Positions 9,871-19,927 are shown, counted from the stretch's first letter. The stretch: DNA of 64,000 nucleotides from Asticcacaulis sp. AC460 (GCF_000495795.1 NZ_AWGD01000003.1:1-64000), one strand, 5' to 3'. Notes: generated from the letters alone by a model not told the origin. Numbers and translations: made by a program.

Positions 9871-9969
9871 GAAGTCACTGGCATCCGCACCTGCCGACGC
9901 GATCGTTTCAGAGTTCTTCAACTTCCTTGTTGTAGGTTCGCGCGACAGGATTGGGTTGGAGTTGAAAAC

Positions 9970-10752
9970 ATGAGCGGCGTAAACACGTGCAGCGGCTGTC
10001 GCGACGGGGCGGGCTTTGAGCTGCCGATCACTATGGCGTTTCAACCCATCTTAAATCTGGCAGATGGTACCGTTTTCGCCCAGGAAGCGCTGGTTCGTGG
10101 CATCAACGGTGAAGGCGCGGGTCACGTTCTGGGGCAGGTTTCGGATCACAACCGATATGCCTTTGATCAGGCCTGCCGAGTCAAGGCGGTAGAGATGGCC
10201 GCGGGTTTGAAATTCGCCGGTGAGGGCACCAGCCTGTCGATCAATTTTCTCCCCAATGCCGTCTACGAGCCCAGAGCCTGTATTCGCCTCACCCTCGCGG
10301 CGGCGATGAAGTATGATTTCCCGCTCAAGCGGATCATCTTTGAGTTCACCGAGTCGGAAAAGCTGGATACCGGTCATTTGTTGAATATTCTGCGATCGTA
10401 TCGGGCCATGGGTTTCCAGACAGCGATCGACGATTTCGGCTCGGGCTATGCTGGACTGGGCCTGCTGGCTAAATTTCAACCCGATCTGGTCAAGATCGAT
10501 ATGGACCTCATTCGCGATATCGACACGGATGGTGTGAAGCGCAGGATTCTCAGCCATACCCTGAACATGCTGAAGGACCTGGGCATCCGGGTGATTTGCG
10601 AGGGCATCGAAACCGTCGCAGAGTTTGAGGTTCTGCGCGATATGGGTGTCGAGTTGATGCAGGGATATTTCCTCGGCCGCCCTTCGCTCGGGGCGGTCAC
10701 GGCGCCCGTATGGCCGCACGCGCGACCGGCCGAAAACAGGTCGTGTGCGTAG
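9970..10752 (+). CDS. EAL-domain cyclic-di-GMP phosphodiesterase
   Basis: The start is ATG 9970, with GGAG eight bases upstream; earlier in-frame starts run through the peptidase remnant and are not supported. The 260-residue protein is a lone EAL domain with no sensor or membrane part. Active-site motifs look intact: EALVRG, SINFLPN (Asn metal ligand), FEFTESE, AIDDFGSGY, the Lys in VKIDMD and the Glu in EGIET. It should hydrolyse c-di-GMP to pGpG. It is divergent from the stressosome operon. In Gram-negative bacteria stressosome genes often neighbour c-di-GMP enzymes, so a regulatory link is plausible but not shown. Confidence 0.9.
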   Translation: MSGVNTCSGCRDGAGFELPITMAFQPILNLADGTVFAQEALVRGINGEGAGHVLGQVSDHNRYAFDQACRVKAVEMAAGLKFAGEGTSLSINFLPNAVYEPRACIRLTLAAAMKYDFPLKRIIFEFTESEKLDTGHLLNILRSYRAMGFQTAIDDFGSGYAGLGLLAKFQPDLVKIDMDLIRDIDTDGVKRRILSHTLNMLKDLGIRVICEGIETVAEFEVLRDMGVELMQGYFLGRPSLGAVTAPVWPHARPAENRSCA

Positions 10753-10802
10753 AGCACGATGATTTTGGATAGGCGCGTCATCCTGCTCTGAACGCTGGCG
10801 CT

Positions 10803-10906
10803 AGAGCGAGATGCGTTTTGGTAGACTCAAAACGCCGCTCTAGATGTTTGTTTTGACGCGCATCTTAATCCAAAAAGTGCGGTACACTTTTTGGGATGCG
10901 CTCTAA
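10803..10906 (+). repeat. RIME/ABC-like intergenic repeat, copy 1
   Basis: The first part is a hairpin with GCGTTTTG and CAAAACGC arms around a GTAGACT loop. It is followed by TTTGTTTTGACGCGCATC, and then an imperfect inverted pair (CCAAAAAGTG / CACTTTTTGG) ending in GATGCGCTCTAA. The same architecture occurs at 18030-18144 and, in reverse orientation, at 20010-20108. It resembles rhizobial RIME/ABC elements. A further short hairpin (AGAGCA…TGCTCT, 10751-10790) precedes it and may be another module. Confidence 0.75.
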
Positions 10907-10994
10907 GGCCAAGTTTTGGGATTCCATATGGTGTCACGGTAATCTGGCGCAGGTTGCGGCCCCGTCCCGCGCGCCTCCCGGCCGGCCTAAGGGT

Positions 10995-13900
10995 CTACCA
11001 CACCATATGGCTCAGCACGTCGGCAACCAGAGCCGTGTTGACGGTGATGACATTGCCGGCGCTCAGCGTGATGACGACATTGCCGCCCACCTGGGCAAGC
11101 ATGCCGTTATTGGCCACGCCGCCGGTATAGGCATTAACATTGATGACGTCGTTCTGGGCGGCGTTGAAATCGGTGATGGTGTCGAGACCGGATGCCGCTT
11201 CGAAAAGGAAGACGTCCGCCCCAAGCCCGCCGGCCAGGATATCCTTGCCACCCTTGCCGTTGATCGTGTTGATCCCGTCATTTCCGGTCAGGGTGTTCCC
11301 CAGCGAATTGCCGGTGGCGCTGACACCGGCCGATCCGGTCAGGATAAGGGTTTCGGCGTACCGGCCGTTGAGGCTATAGCTCACGGTCGAGTAGATGACG
11401 TCGGTTCCCTCTCCCGACAGTTCGACGACGTTATCCGTCGCGGTCTGGATATAGTAGGTGTCGTTGCCCGCGCCCCCGGCCAGGACGTTCTTGGCGCCGT
11501 TGCCGGTTAGGGTGTTGTTGCCGGCATTGCCGGTGCCATCGATGGCCGCCGCCCCGGTCAGGGTCAGGGCCTCGACATCCGCCGACAAGGTATAGGTGAC
11601 CGACGCATTGACCAGGTCCGCGCCGCCGCCGGCCAGTTCGGTGATCGTGTCGCCGGCATTGTCGACGCCATAGGTGTCGTTGCCGGTACCGCCGATCAGG
11701 CTGTCGGCCCCAGCCCCGCCGTCCAGGCTGTCGTGACCCGCCCCGCCGTCCAGCACATTGCTGCCGCTGTTGCCGGTCAGCACATTGAGCAGGCCATTGC
11801 CGGTGGCATTGAGATTGTCCGACCCGGTCAGGATCAGGACCTCGGCCTGCTTGCCCGCCAGGCTGTAGGTTACCGAAGAGATGACGGTGTCGAGACCGGC
11901 ATTGCTGGCTTCGGAGACGTGGTCGGCCGCATTCTGGACGTAGTAGGTGTCGTTGCCGTCGCCGCCGGTCAGGGTGTTGTTGCCGGCATTGCCGATCAGG
12001 ATATTGTGCAGCCCGTTGCCGGTGCCGCTGATATTGGCCGATCCGGTCAGGGTCAGGCGCTCGACCTCGGCGGCCAGGGTGTAGGTGATGGCCGATTCGA
12101 CCAGGTCCGAACCTTCATTCGCCGCTTCGGTGACCGTATCTCCGGGGGTGGTGATGACGTAGGTATCGTCGCCAATGCCGCCGATCAGGGTGTCCGCGCC
12201 GCCGCTTCCGCCATCCAGACGGTCATTGCCGCCCAGCGCTGTCAGGCTGTTGTTGCCGCTGTTGCCGGTCAGGGTCTGGCCCAGGCTGTTGCCGGTGGCG
12301 TTGATATTGGCGGCGCCGGTCAGGGTCAGGAATTCGATATAGCGGCCGTTGAGGCTATAGGTGACGCTCGAAAACAGGCTGTCGGTGCCGGCGCTATTGG
12401 CTTCGACGACGCTGTCGCCCGTTGAGTCGACATAATAGCTGTCGTCGCCCGATCCGCCGGCCAGGGTATCGGCCCCGCCGCCGCCGTCCAGGACATTGTG
12501 GTTGGCATTGCCGATGAGGCTGTTGGCGGCGGCATTGCCGGTCGCGTTGACGGCGTCCACCCCAGTCAGGAAGACATTCTCGATATTGTCCGAAAGGCTG
12601 ATGCTATCGGCGCTGTAGACGCCGTCGGTGCCGCCGTCGGCCATTTCAATCAGGAGATCGCCCGTCGTAAAGAAATAGACGTCGTTGCCGGCCTCGCCGA
12701 ACAGGATGTCGGCGCCCGCGCCGCCGTTCAGCCAGTCATTGCCGCCGCCGGTCTGGATATAGTCCAGCGCCGCGGTGCCGATGATCGTGTCGTTGCCGGA
12801 ACCGGTCATCACGCCTTCGAAGCCGGCGAAGCTGGCCGCGACATTGGTCCATCCGTCCACCAGGGTCAGCGACAGGTCATAGGTGAGGGCGCTGGCGTCC
12901 AGAAAATCCATGCCGTCTTCGCCGTCGACCGTATCGAACCCGTCGTCGCCGTCGGCCACCGTCACCGTGTCATTGCCGCTGCCGCCATATATCGCGTCGT
13001 GCCCGGCCCCGCCGTTCAGCTCGTCATCGCCGTCGAGACCGTAAAGGCTATCGTCATCGCCTTCGCCGAAGATCTGGTCCATGCCGTCACCGCCGGTGAC
13101 GAAGTCGGCGCCCGCACCGGCCAGGACGGTGTCATTGCCGGCATTGACCGAGATCTGGTTGGCCGCGGCATTGCCGACGATATGGTCGTTACCACCGGCG
13201 GTGACCAGGGCTTCGATATTGATGATGGCCTCGCCGCCAAATCCGGTCTCACCGGTCACCATATCGATGATGTAATCGCCGCCGTAGGGTGAGACATCGG
13301 CCAGGTCGTAGCCGTCGCCGCCGTCCAGCACGACATTGTAGCCGTTGATGGTGCCGATCAGGGTGTCATTGCCGGCCCCGCCGACGATGGTGTTGTCGCC
13401 GTCGCCGCCGTCCAGCCAGTCATTGCCGTCGCCGCCGGTGACCGAATCGTGGCCCAATCCGGCCAGGACTGTATCCGCGCCGCCATTGCCGGCCAGGACG
13501 TTATTGCCGTCCGTGCCGCCGATGAAATCGTTGCCGGAACCGCTGTTGAGATGTTCAAAGGCCGTCACCGTGGCCGAAAAACCGTTGGCCCCGGTTGCCA
13601 GGTTCAGACTGATCGCGGCGGTATTGACGCTGAGGTCGAGCCAATCATTGCCATCGCCACCGTCCAGCACGCCTCCCGTGACACCGAAGACCGCGTCGCC
13701 GGCATAGACGGTGTCGTCACCCAGCCCGCCATAGACCTGATTGGTCCCCAGGCCTCCGGTCAACTGGTCGTTGCCTTCGCCACCGTCCAGGGCATCGTCG
13801 CCGCTGTCGCCGATCAGGGTATCGTTGCCGCCCAGGCCGTAGGCGGTATCGTTGCCGTTCTGCCCGCTGAGGTAGTCATCGCCGGTGCTGCCCATGAGGC

Positions 13901-16064
13901 GGTTCGCCAGGTCGTTGCCGAAACCGGCCAGATTGCCGGCCAGCAAGGTCAGGTTCTCGATATTGCTGCCCATGAACACGGTGACGGCGGCATAGATTTC
14001 GTCCAGGCCGGCGTCGGCGGCTTCGGAAATAACCTCGCCCGTGACGTCAATCACGAAGGTGTCGTTGCCCAGGCCGCCGGCAAAGGTGTCGATGCCCGCA
14101 CCGCCGTCCAGGACGTCGCTGCCGTCGCCGCCACTGAGATTATCGCTGCCGTTACCGCCCAGCTGGGTGTCATTCCCCTCCATGCCGGCGAGGGTGTCGT
14201 TGCCGTCCTGGCCGAGGAGCTGATCGTTACCGCTGCTGCCTGTGAGGCGGTTGGCAAGACTGTTGCCCAAAGCGCCCAGCCCGCCGATCACCAGGGTTGC
14301 GTTCTCGACATTGGCTGCCAGGGCCAGGGTAACCGTGGTAAAGACGTCGTCGATGCCGGCGTTGGCGGCCTCGTCGACCACTTCCCCTGCGGAATCGACA
14401 TGGTAGGTGTCATTCCCCAGCCCGCCCGACATGCTATCGACTTCCGTGCCGCCGTTGAGGTCGTCATTGCCGTCGCCTCCGGCCAGGGTATCGTTGCCCT
14501 CCTCGCCGGTCAGGGTATCGTGGCCCCCCAGGCCGCTCAGGATGTTGGCGACATGCGAACCGGTCAACCAATTGCTGATGGCGTTGCCCGTGCCATTGCC
14601 GCTCCCCGTCAGCTGCAGTATTTCGACGTTGTCGGGCAGCGTGTAGGTCGTGGCCAGGTCAGCGCGGACCTTGTCCGTTCCGTTGCCGGACGCTTCGAAG
14701 ACGATGTCACCCGCCTGTTCGACATGGTAGGTGTCATTGCCGGTGCCGCCTGACATCGAATCGTTGCCGAGTTCGCCCCAGAAAAGGTCATGGCCGCCAC
14801 CACCGATGAGGGTGTCGTTGCCGTCCCCGCCGTTGATCGTATTATCGCCTGTGCTGCCCTGGATATAGTTGGCGAGGCCATTGCCGTAGCCATAGATATG
14901 GCCGCTTACCAGGTTGAGGTTTTCGAAATTAGCCGCCAGGGTCAGGCTGAGTGTCGTAAAGACCTCGTCAATCCCGGCGCCGGACGCTTCAAACATATAA
15001 ACGCTGGTGTGGTTGAGATAGTAGCTGTCGTTGCCCTGCCCCCCGTCCAAGGTGTCATTGCCGCCCCCCCCTCCGTCCAGCTTGTCGTTGCCCCCAAAAC
15101 CAACCAGAATATCGTCAGAGTTCGAGCCGGTAAGATGGTTGTTCGTCTCGTTGCCGCGACCTATTCCAGCGCCTCCCATGATCAGGTTTTCGACATTGGC
15201 CGACAAGGTATAGTCGAAACTGCCTGTGGTCCTGACCAGATCGGTACCGGCATTGATGTCTTCGACGATCACATCGCCATCGGGCTCGACGACGTAGGTA
15301 TCATCGCCGATCCCGCCCTCCATGGTGTCGGCGCCCTCGCCGCCGATGAGCGAATCGTTACCCTCTTCGCCAAAAAGACTATTGTCACGCGTGCCGCCAA
15401 TAATCTTATTGTCCAAAGCGTTGCCCCGACCAGTGAAGGAAGCCCCGCTCATCCGCAGGATTTCGACGTTGTCGAATAAAGTAATACTATTTCTGTCGAC
15501 TACCCCGATCTCGTCTATGCCTTCCGCATCGTTTTCAATGACGGTGTAATCAAATCCCGCAAAGATCCAGTAGGTGTCGTTGCCCGCACCTCCAACCATA
15601 ACGGCCCCGTAGGACCCGTCGAACACATCGACCAGCCGGTCATTCCCGTTGTTGCCGTACAGGTAGTCGAAGCCATTGCCACCGGTTAGGGTGTCATTGC
15701 CGTCATTCCCGTACAGGTAGTCGTTGCCATTCCCGCCTGTGAGGCTGTTGTCGCCGGCATCACCAACGAAACTGGAGCGGTTGAAACTTTCCATCCATCC
15801 GCGCATATCGTCGTTGTGCAGAAGCGCATCGGCAAAGGTTGCGATGGCCGTGGCGTCGACATCCGGGAGACTGACGGCAGCGCCGGTCCAGCCGGGCGTC
15901 GCGGCCGCCGCGTTCAAAAGCACCTGTCCGTTGGCGGGGCTGGTATCGAGGACCGAGGTCTTTTCGGCCGCGTCGTCGAGCGAGAAGTCTTTGCGCATGG
16001 GGCACCCGATCAGCCCTGTGTGACAGGTCGGCAGCAGGCTGGGCGGCCCGACCCAAAATAACAT
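10995..16064 (-). CDS. Giant RTX-type calcium-binding secreted protein
   Basis: A 1689-residue acidic, Gly/Asp/Asn-rich protein built from many nonapeptide RTX repeats (GGxGNDxLxGG). They are arranged in roughly 100-residue modules that each contain a strand-rich ENLxLxG segment and a GNDTYxV segment. There is no signal peptide. The C-terminus (DTITDFNAAQNDVINV region) is the serralysin-like end that type I secretion systems use as export signal. The start may be ATG 16064 (AGGA four bases upstream) or ATG 15998, which begins the more natural-looking MRKDFSLDD. No enzymatic domain is visible, so an adhesin or surface-layer-like role is likely. No type I transporter is in the window. Confidence 0.88.
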   Translation of the reverse strand: MLFWVGPPSLLPTCHTGLIGCPMRKDFSLDDAAEKTSVLDTSPANGQVLLNAAAATPGWTGAAVSLPDVDATAIATFADALLHNDDMRGWMESFNRSSFVGDAGDNSLTGGNGNDYLYGNDGNDTLTGGNGFDYLYGNNGNDRLVDVFDGSYGAVMVGGAGNDTYWIFAGFDYTVIENDAEGIDEIGVVDRNSITLFDNVEILRMSGASFTGRGNALDNKIIGGTRDNSLFGEEGNDSLIGGEGADTMEGGIGDDTYVVEPDGDVIVEDINAGTDLVRTTGSFDYTLSANVENLIMGGAGIGRGNETNNHLTGSNSDDILVGFGGNDKLDGGGGGNDTLDGGQGNDSYYLNHTSVYMFEASGAGIDEVFTTLSLTLAANFENLNLVSGHIYGYGNGLANYIQGSTGDNTINGGDGNDTLIGGGGHDLFWGELGNDSMSGGTGNDTYHVEQAGDIVFEASGNGTDKVRADLATTYTLPDNVEILQLTGSGNGTGNAISNWLTGSHVANILSGLGGHDTLTGEEGNDTLAGGDGNDDLNGGTEVDSMSGGLGNDTYHVDSAGEVVDEAANAGIDDVFTTVTLALAANVENATLVIGGLGALGNSLANRLTGSSGNDQLLGQDGNDTLAGMEGNDTQLGGNGSDNLSGGDGSDVLDGGAGIDTFAGGLGNDTFVIDVTGEVISEAADAGLDEIYAAVTVFMGSNIENLTLLAGNLAGFGNDLANRLMGSTGDDYLSGQNGNDTAYGLGGNDTLIGDSGDDALDGGEGNDQLTGGLGTNQVYGGLGDDTVYAGDAVFGVTGGVLDGGDGNDWLDLSVNTAAISLNLATGANGFSATVTAFEHLNSGSGNDFIGGTDGNNVLAGNGGADTVLAGLGHDSVTGGDGNDWLDGGDGDNTIVGGAGNDTLIGTINGYNVVLDGGDGYDLADVSPYGGDYIIDMVTGETGFGGEAIINIEALVTAGGNDHIVGNAAANQISVNAGNDTVLAGAGADFVTGGDGMDQIFGEGDDDSLYGLDGDDELNGGAGHDAIYGGSGNDTVTVADGDDGFDTVDGEDGMDFLDASALTYDLSLTLVDGWTNVAASFAGFEGVMTGSGNDTIIGTAALDYIQTGGGNDWLNGGAGADILFGEAGNDVYFFTTGDLLIEMADGGTDGVYSADSISLSDNIENVFLTGVDAVNATGNAAANSLIGNANHNVLDGGGGADTLAGGSGDDSYYVDSTGDSVVEANSAGTDSLFSSVTYSLNGRYIEFLTLTGAANINATGNSLGQTLTGNSGNNSLTALGGNDRLDGGSGGADTLIGGIGDDTYVITTPGDTVTEAANEGSDLVESAITYTLAAEVERLTLTGSANISGTGNGLHNILIGNAGNNTLTGGDGNDTYYVQNAADHVSEASNAGLDTVISSVTYSLAGKQAEVLILTGSDNLNATGNGLLNVLTGNSGSNVLDGGAGHDSLDGGAGADSLIGGTGNDTYGVDNAGDTITELAGGGADLVNASVTYTLSADVEALTLTGAAAIDGTGNAGNNTLTGNGAKNVLAGGAGNDTYYIQTATDNVVELSGEGTDVIYSTVSYSLNGRYAETLILTGSAGVSATGNSLGNTLTGNDGINTINGKGGKDILAGGLGADVFLFEAASGLDTITDFNAAQNDVINVNAYTGGVANNGMLAQVGGNVVITLSAGNVITVNTALVADVLSHMVW

Positions 16065-16295
16065 CGTTTCCTAATAGGCAAAGGAGTGCCACGGCGCGTG
16101 GTTTCTGACAATGCACAAAATACCGTCTGCCAAGGCTCTGTTGCAAACCTGTCCCAGCGCGACAGCGTCTCGACGCCGGCTTTGCTTCGGCCCTGGCCGG
16201 CTGTATCAGGCCCTCGGCCAGGACGTTCAGCGTCTCGTGATGACAAAGCCACGTGAAACGACCTGCTTCAGCGATGACAGCGTCATGCATCCGCT

Positions 16296-17531
16296 CTATT
16301 CGACCAACTGATCCAACCGCATCTGCAAAAAGCGGCGTTCCGCTGGTTGCCGCGTAAGCCTCAGCGCCGACCGATAGCCGTCACCAGCCGCAGAGGTATT
16401 GCCGAGCTGCCGGTGGAGGTCGGCGTGTGCCGCATGTGCCAGCGGGTATTCGGCCAAACCGCCTGCCGCAAGTACCGCCTCGACGGCTGCCAGACCAACC
16501 TCAGGACCATCCCGCATACTTATGGCGACGGCGCGATTTAACGCCACGACCGGAGAGATTTCAAGGCGCTCCAGCGTCGTGTAAAGAGCAACAACTTGCG
16601 TCCAGTCCGTTTCCTGCAAAGACGGTGCACGCGCATGAAGCTCCGCAATCGCCGCCTGGACGAGGTATGGGCCGACGTGGTTTCGCGACAATGCCCGGGC
16701 AATCCATGACTGCGCCTCAGTGATTTGGTCGCGATCCCAAAGTGTGCGATCCTGATCTTCCAGACGTATGATGTCGCCTGTTCCGTCAAGCCGCGTGAAA
16801 CGTCGTGAGTCATGCAGCAACTGCAGGGCCAGGAGCCCCATGGCCTCGACATCTCCCGTCAGATCGACAATCAAACGGGCCAGACGGATGGCCTCGGCGC
16901 ACAGGTCCGCCCGCATCAGGTCCGGGCCGTGTGAGGTCGCGTAACCTTCGTTGAACACCAGATAAATGACCTGCAAAACACTGTTCAGCCGTTCCTGCAA
17001 ATCGGCGGCACCCGGCACTTCATAGCCTATGGCCGCGTCACGGATACGCGCCTTGGCGCGGACAATACGCTGGGCGATCGTCGCCGCTGAGACAAGATAG
17101 GCACGGGCGATTTCCTCCGTGGTCAGTCCTCCGATTTCCCGCAAGGTCAGCGCAGCACGGGCATCCGGGGGCAGGAGCGGGTGGCAGCATATGAAGATCA
17201 ATCGCAATTCATCGTCAGCTATCGCCTCGGCTGGAAAAGTATCTGGCATGGGTTCGGCCATCATTGCCAGGTATGGCATAATCTTTTCAAACCGTGCCTG
17301 CCGGCGCCAGCGATCCAATGTCCGGAATCGCCCGGTCGACACCAGCCATGCGGACGGATTGGCCGGTATCCCATCCCGCGGCCATTGCGCGGCGGCGGCG
17401 GTGAAGGCATCGTGCAACGCCTCCTCCGCCGCGTCGAAACTGCCGAGCAGTCGAATAAGTATGGCCCGGACACGCCGGGCCTCTTGACGGTAGATAACAT
17501 CCAGTCTCTTGCCGACCTCGCCCTGTGTCAC
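16296..17531 (-). CDS. ECF sigma factor of the ECF42 type with C-terminal TPR-like extension
   Basis: A 411-residue protein starting at GTG 17531, overlapping the DGPF gene stop (GTGA). Region 2 is at about 5-75 (IYRQEARRVRAILIRLLG, then WLVSTGRFRTLDRWRR). Region 4 is at about 115-170 (LTLREIGGLTTEEIARAYLV). A long C-terminal helical domain (about 190-411) follows, with LAVYTTL-like and NRAVAI repeats. This length and the DGPF neighbour are hallmarks of ECF42 sigma factors, which have no classical anti-sigma factor and use the C-terminal extension for control. Target promoters cannot be read from this window, except that such factors often control their DGPF neighbour. Confidence 0.92.
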   Translation of the reverse strand: MTQGEVGKRLDVIYRQEARRVRAILIRLLGSFDAAEEALHDAFTAAAAQWPRDGIPANPSAWLVSTGRFRTLDRWRRQARFEKIMPYLAMMAEPMPDTFPAEAIADDELRLIFICCHPLLPPDARAALTLREIGGLTTEEIARAYLVSAATIAQRIVRAKARIRDAAIGYEVPGAADLQERLNSVLQVIYLVFNEGYATSHGPDLMRADLCAEAIRLARLIVDLTGDVEAMGLLALQLLHDSRRFTRLDGTGDIIRLEDQDRTLWDRDQITEAQSWIARALSRNHVGPYLVQAAIAELHARAPSLQETDWTQVVALYTTLERLEISPVVALNRAVAISMRDGPEVGLAAVEAVLAAGGLAEYPLAHAAHADLHRQLGNTSAAGDGYRSALRLTRQPAERRFLQMRLDQLVE

Positions 17532-17893
17532 AGTTTCGGTCGTGGTTTGGTAAAGTCGATAGCCGGCCGCACTTCGATATGGCCCAGCCGGGCGTGGGGC
17601 ATGTCACCGGCAATGCGCAGGGCCTCATTCAGGTCGCGCGCCTCGATGACGACCAATCCGCCCAGCATCTCCCGCGTTTCGATGAAAGGCCCGTCCGTGG
17701 TCGACATCTTGCCGTCGCGGGTTGTGACGGTGATGGCTTCGGATGGCATGTTTAAAGGAAAGTGCGAGATCAAATGACCGCTGGCTTTCAGTTCCGCGGT
17801 GTGGGGGCCGATATCGGCCATGACCGCATTGGACTCTGGGCTGCCATTGAAGGCCAACTTGGGATCGAAATAGACGAGACAGTGATATTGCAT
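17528..17893 (-). CDS. DGPF-domain (YCII-related) protein, partner of the ECF42 sigma factor
   Basis: I chose ATG 17893, preceded by AAGGAG seven bases away; longer in-frame starts have no such site. The 121-residue protein has the ferredoxin-like YCII/DGPF fold, with the family motif TDGPFIETREMLGG and a following VVIEARDLNEAL helix. These proteins are consistently encoded next to ECF42 sigma factors and may bind a small ligand. No catalytic function is established. Translation is coupled to the sigma gene by a four-base overlap. Confidence 0.9.
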   Translation of the reverse strand: MQYHCLVYFDPKLAFNGSPESNAVMADIGPHTAELKASGHLISHFPLNMPSEAITVTTRDGKMSTTDGPFIETREMLGGLVVIEARDLNEALRIAGDMPHARLGHIEVRPAIDFTKPRPKL

Positions 17894-18029
17894 GCGCGTG
17901 CTCCTTTTTGACGCTGGACTCGCTCTAATCGTCTGGCACCGCGGCAATTCGACAGGGTACAGCAAAAAAAATCTCTCGACATCAGATTTGCTGACTTTCA
18001 AGACGCTGCGCTTCGAACCACTACCTTAG

Positions 18030-18144
18030 GGCGCATCCCAAAAAGTGTGACCACCGCGCGGGCGATCCCGTTTTTGGATTAAGATGCGCGCCAAAACAAA
18101 AGCTTAGAGCGACGATCCGAATCTACTGGATCGATACGCGCTCT
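18030..18144 (-). repeat. RIME/ABC-like intergenic repeat, copy 2
   Basis: Read on the minus strand it runs GAGCGCGTATCGATCC, a hairpin closed by GGATCG…CGCTC, then TTTTGTTTTGGCGCGCATC, AATCCAAAAACGGGATCGCC and finally ACACTTTTTGGGATGCGC. The order of modules matches copy 1, but the hairpin arms differ in sequence while keeping their pairing. Such compensatory change suggests that the fold matters. It occupies most of the gap between the DGPF gene and the esterase-like gene. Confidence 0.7.
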
Positions 18145-18187
18145 CATGAAACAGATGTCATCAAAATAAATCCAGCCGGGCAACTCT

Positions 18188-19588
18188 CTAAGGCGCCACC
18201 GGCAATCGCCGCGATGGCGTCAGTTGGCGAAACCACACCATGACATCGAAGGCGGTATCGAGTTGCGGCGGGGCGTATTCCACCGGGATCGGTCCTTTTT
18301 GCCAATCGTTTGGATCGACACCCCATCCTGCCGAACCGTCCCAATAGGCGGTCTTGACCCAGGCATCCATGAGTGGCGAGGCGGGACGTTGAGTCATGTC
18401 GATCCACAGGGCGTCGCTGCTGGCCTGGCCGAAGACGTAACCCAGTTCCCCCGGACGGTTGTTCAGGGCCGTATAGACCTCCTCCTGCGCCAGTGACGAC
18501 AGCTTGTTCATGTCACCGACAACAACCATGATATCACCGGTCGAATAGACAAAACCCAGCGTATGATAGCCGTCGCCAAGGGCCTGTTTCAGTTCGTGGC
18601 CGAGCGTGGTGCCTGATTGATCGATATAGGCCTGCGGCAGACCGGCGGCGATGTGACTGTTATGGGCCCACAGGGCGGCTTGTTCACCGGCCCCCAGACG
18701 CCCGAGAAGATTTTTTGCCATGAAAATGTCGCGGCGCTCGAAGTAGCCGGCCGGCCGGTCTCTCAAGCGCTCTGTCCCCTTGCCGTCCAGCTCGAAGATA
18801 TGGATATTCTGCCACGCCACCTCCGCGGCATAGGCAGCCTCTGCATAGTCAGGGTCTTTGCCCCAGTCGGCCTCGTGGGCGGCAATTGTGTCGGCCAGCA
18901 ACCGGGCATTGGCCTTCACGACGGCGATCTCGTCGGGCGTCATCGCGCCGATCCAGGTAAAGGATTTCGGCCATATGCCGTCCTTGCCGGCAATGAGCGA
19001 ACCGAACGGCGCGCGCAGCTTTTTTGCCAGCGCCTTGTCATAACGTGCCACGAACTTCAGCGCGAAATCGGCATCGCGGCCGGCGTCCTGATCGTCGATG
19101 CCGAAGATGCGCACGGGCTTGGCCGCCACCTGGTTCCAGGCGCGCAACCACACCAGTAGGCCGGCGAACTCCTCATTGCGGAAAACTCGGAAAAAACTGG
19201 TCGAGCGCATCAGCGCCATCGGGTCACCCTGACCTTCGCGGATATAGAGGTCGAAGGTGCGCGCAACGTCGCGATTGGCCTCTATGGCCACGGCGTCGAT
19301 GGCGCCCTGACGCACCAGTTCCTCTATCAGGCCAGCCTTGAAATGCTGGGATTCGTGGTCGCCGTGGGTCACTTCGCCTATGCCGATCACCCGGCCGCCG
19401 GCCAGACGTGCGGCCAGCGGCGCCAGTTCCGCCGGGCTCGCATCGGCGCCGCTCAGTGGATGGCCCTCGGCATTGATCCATGCGATGGCGGTGGCTTCTG
19501 CATCCGCCAGCGGCGACGCCGCGGTTTGTGTCCATGCCGGCGAAGCGGCAAACGTCAGTGCCAACGCCAAACCTCGCCAAAGCTTCAT
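18188..19588 (-). CDS. Erythromycin-esterase-family protein, exported
   Basis: A 466-residue protein with a signal peptide (about 1-20, ending AWTQ). ATG 19588 is preceded by GAGGGG nine bases away. The family motif IGIGEVTHGDHESQHFK (about 90-106) carries the Glu and His used by EreA/EreB-type esterases. Later DAVAIEANRDV and LWAHNSHIAAG supply further conserved Glu, His and Asn residues. Members outside clinical Ere enzymes are common in environmental bacteria and mostly have unknown substrates, so macrolide resistance should not be assumed. Confidence 0.88.
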   Translation of the reverse strand: MKLWRGLALALTFAASPAWTQTAASPLADAEATAIAWINAEGHPLSGADASPAELAPLAARLAGGRVIGIGEVTHGDHESQHFKAGLIEELVRQGAIDAVAIEANRDVARTFDLYIREGQGDPMALMRSTSFFRVFRNEEFAGLLVWLRAWNQVAAKPVRIFGIDDQDAGRDADFALKFVARYDKALAKKLRAPFGSLIAGKDGIWPKSFTWIGAMTPDEIAVVKANARLLADTIAAHEADWGKDPDYAEAAYAAEVAWQNIHIFELDGKGTERLRDRPAGYFERRDIFMAKNLLGRLGAGEQAALWAHNSHIAAGLPQAYIDQSGTTLGHELKQALGDGYHTLGFVYSTGDIMVVVGDMNKLSSLAQEEVYTALNNRPGELGYVFGQASSDALWIDMTQRPASPLMDAWVKTAYWDGSAGWGVDPNDWQKGPIPVEYAPPQLDTAFDVMVWFRQLTPSRRLPVAP

Positions 19589-19927
19589 GTCGGCATTCCC
19601 CTCTGCGAAATGTCCTTAGCGCAGGGGCTTTATGAAATCACAACCCTGCTCCAAAATTTTGTAATCCGGCGCGCGTCTGCCCGCCGGTATAGGCTAAGGG
19701 ATGCGCCGGATCGGGCGCTCCGCCTTCTATCGTTGCAGGTTCAAACAGTCAGCGCATGAAGCCTGTTGTCAAGTCTATAACTTGTAGAAGGGAGGGCGCA
19801 GCGATTTCGGTGACATGGCGTAACGGATTTATCCTGCCTTCGTATCGGTCGCGGCCGTTTTGACGGTTACCAATCGGGGAGGAAGGATCAAGAGCCAAAT
19901 CTCCAAGGCCGGAGATCAAAAAAAAGC

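Noticed and set aside
11733..13292. Several plus-strand open frames inside the RTX gene, and a CRISPR-like look of the repeats
   Set aside because: The periodicity is that of RTX nonapeptide codons, with variable spacing and an unbroken minus-strand frame. There are no constant-length spacers and no cas genes.
18188..19588. Reading the erythromycin-esterase-like gene as a macrolide resistance gene
   Set aside because: The family is broad and mostly of unknown substrate; sequence reading alone cannot support resistance.
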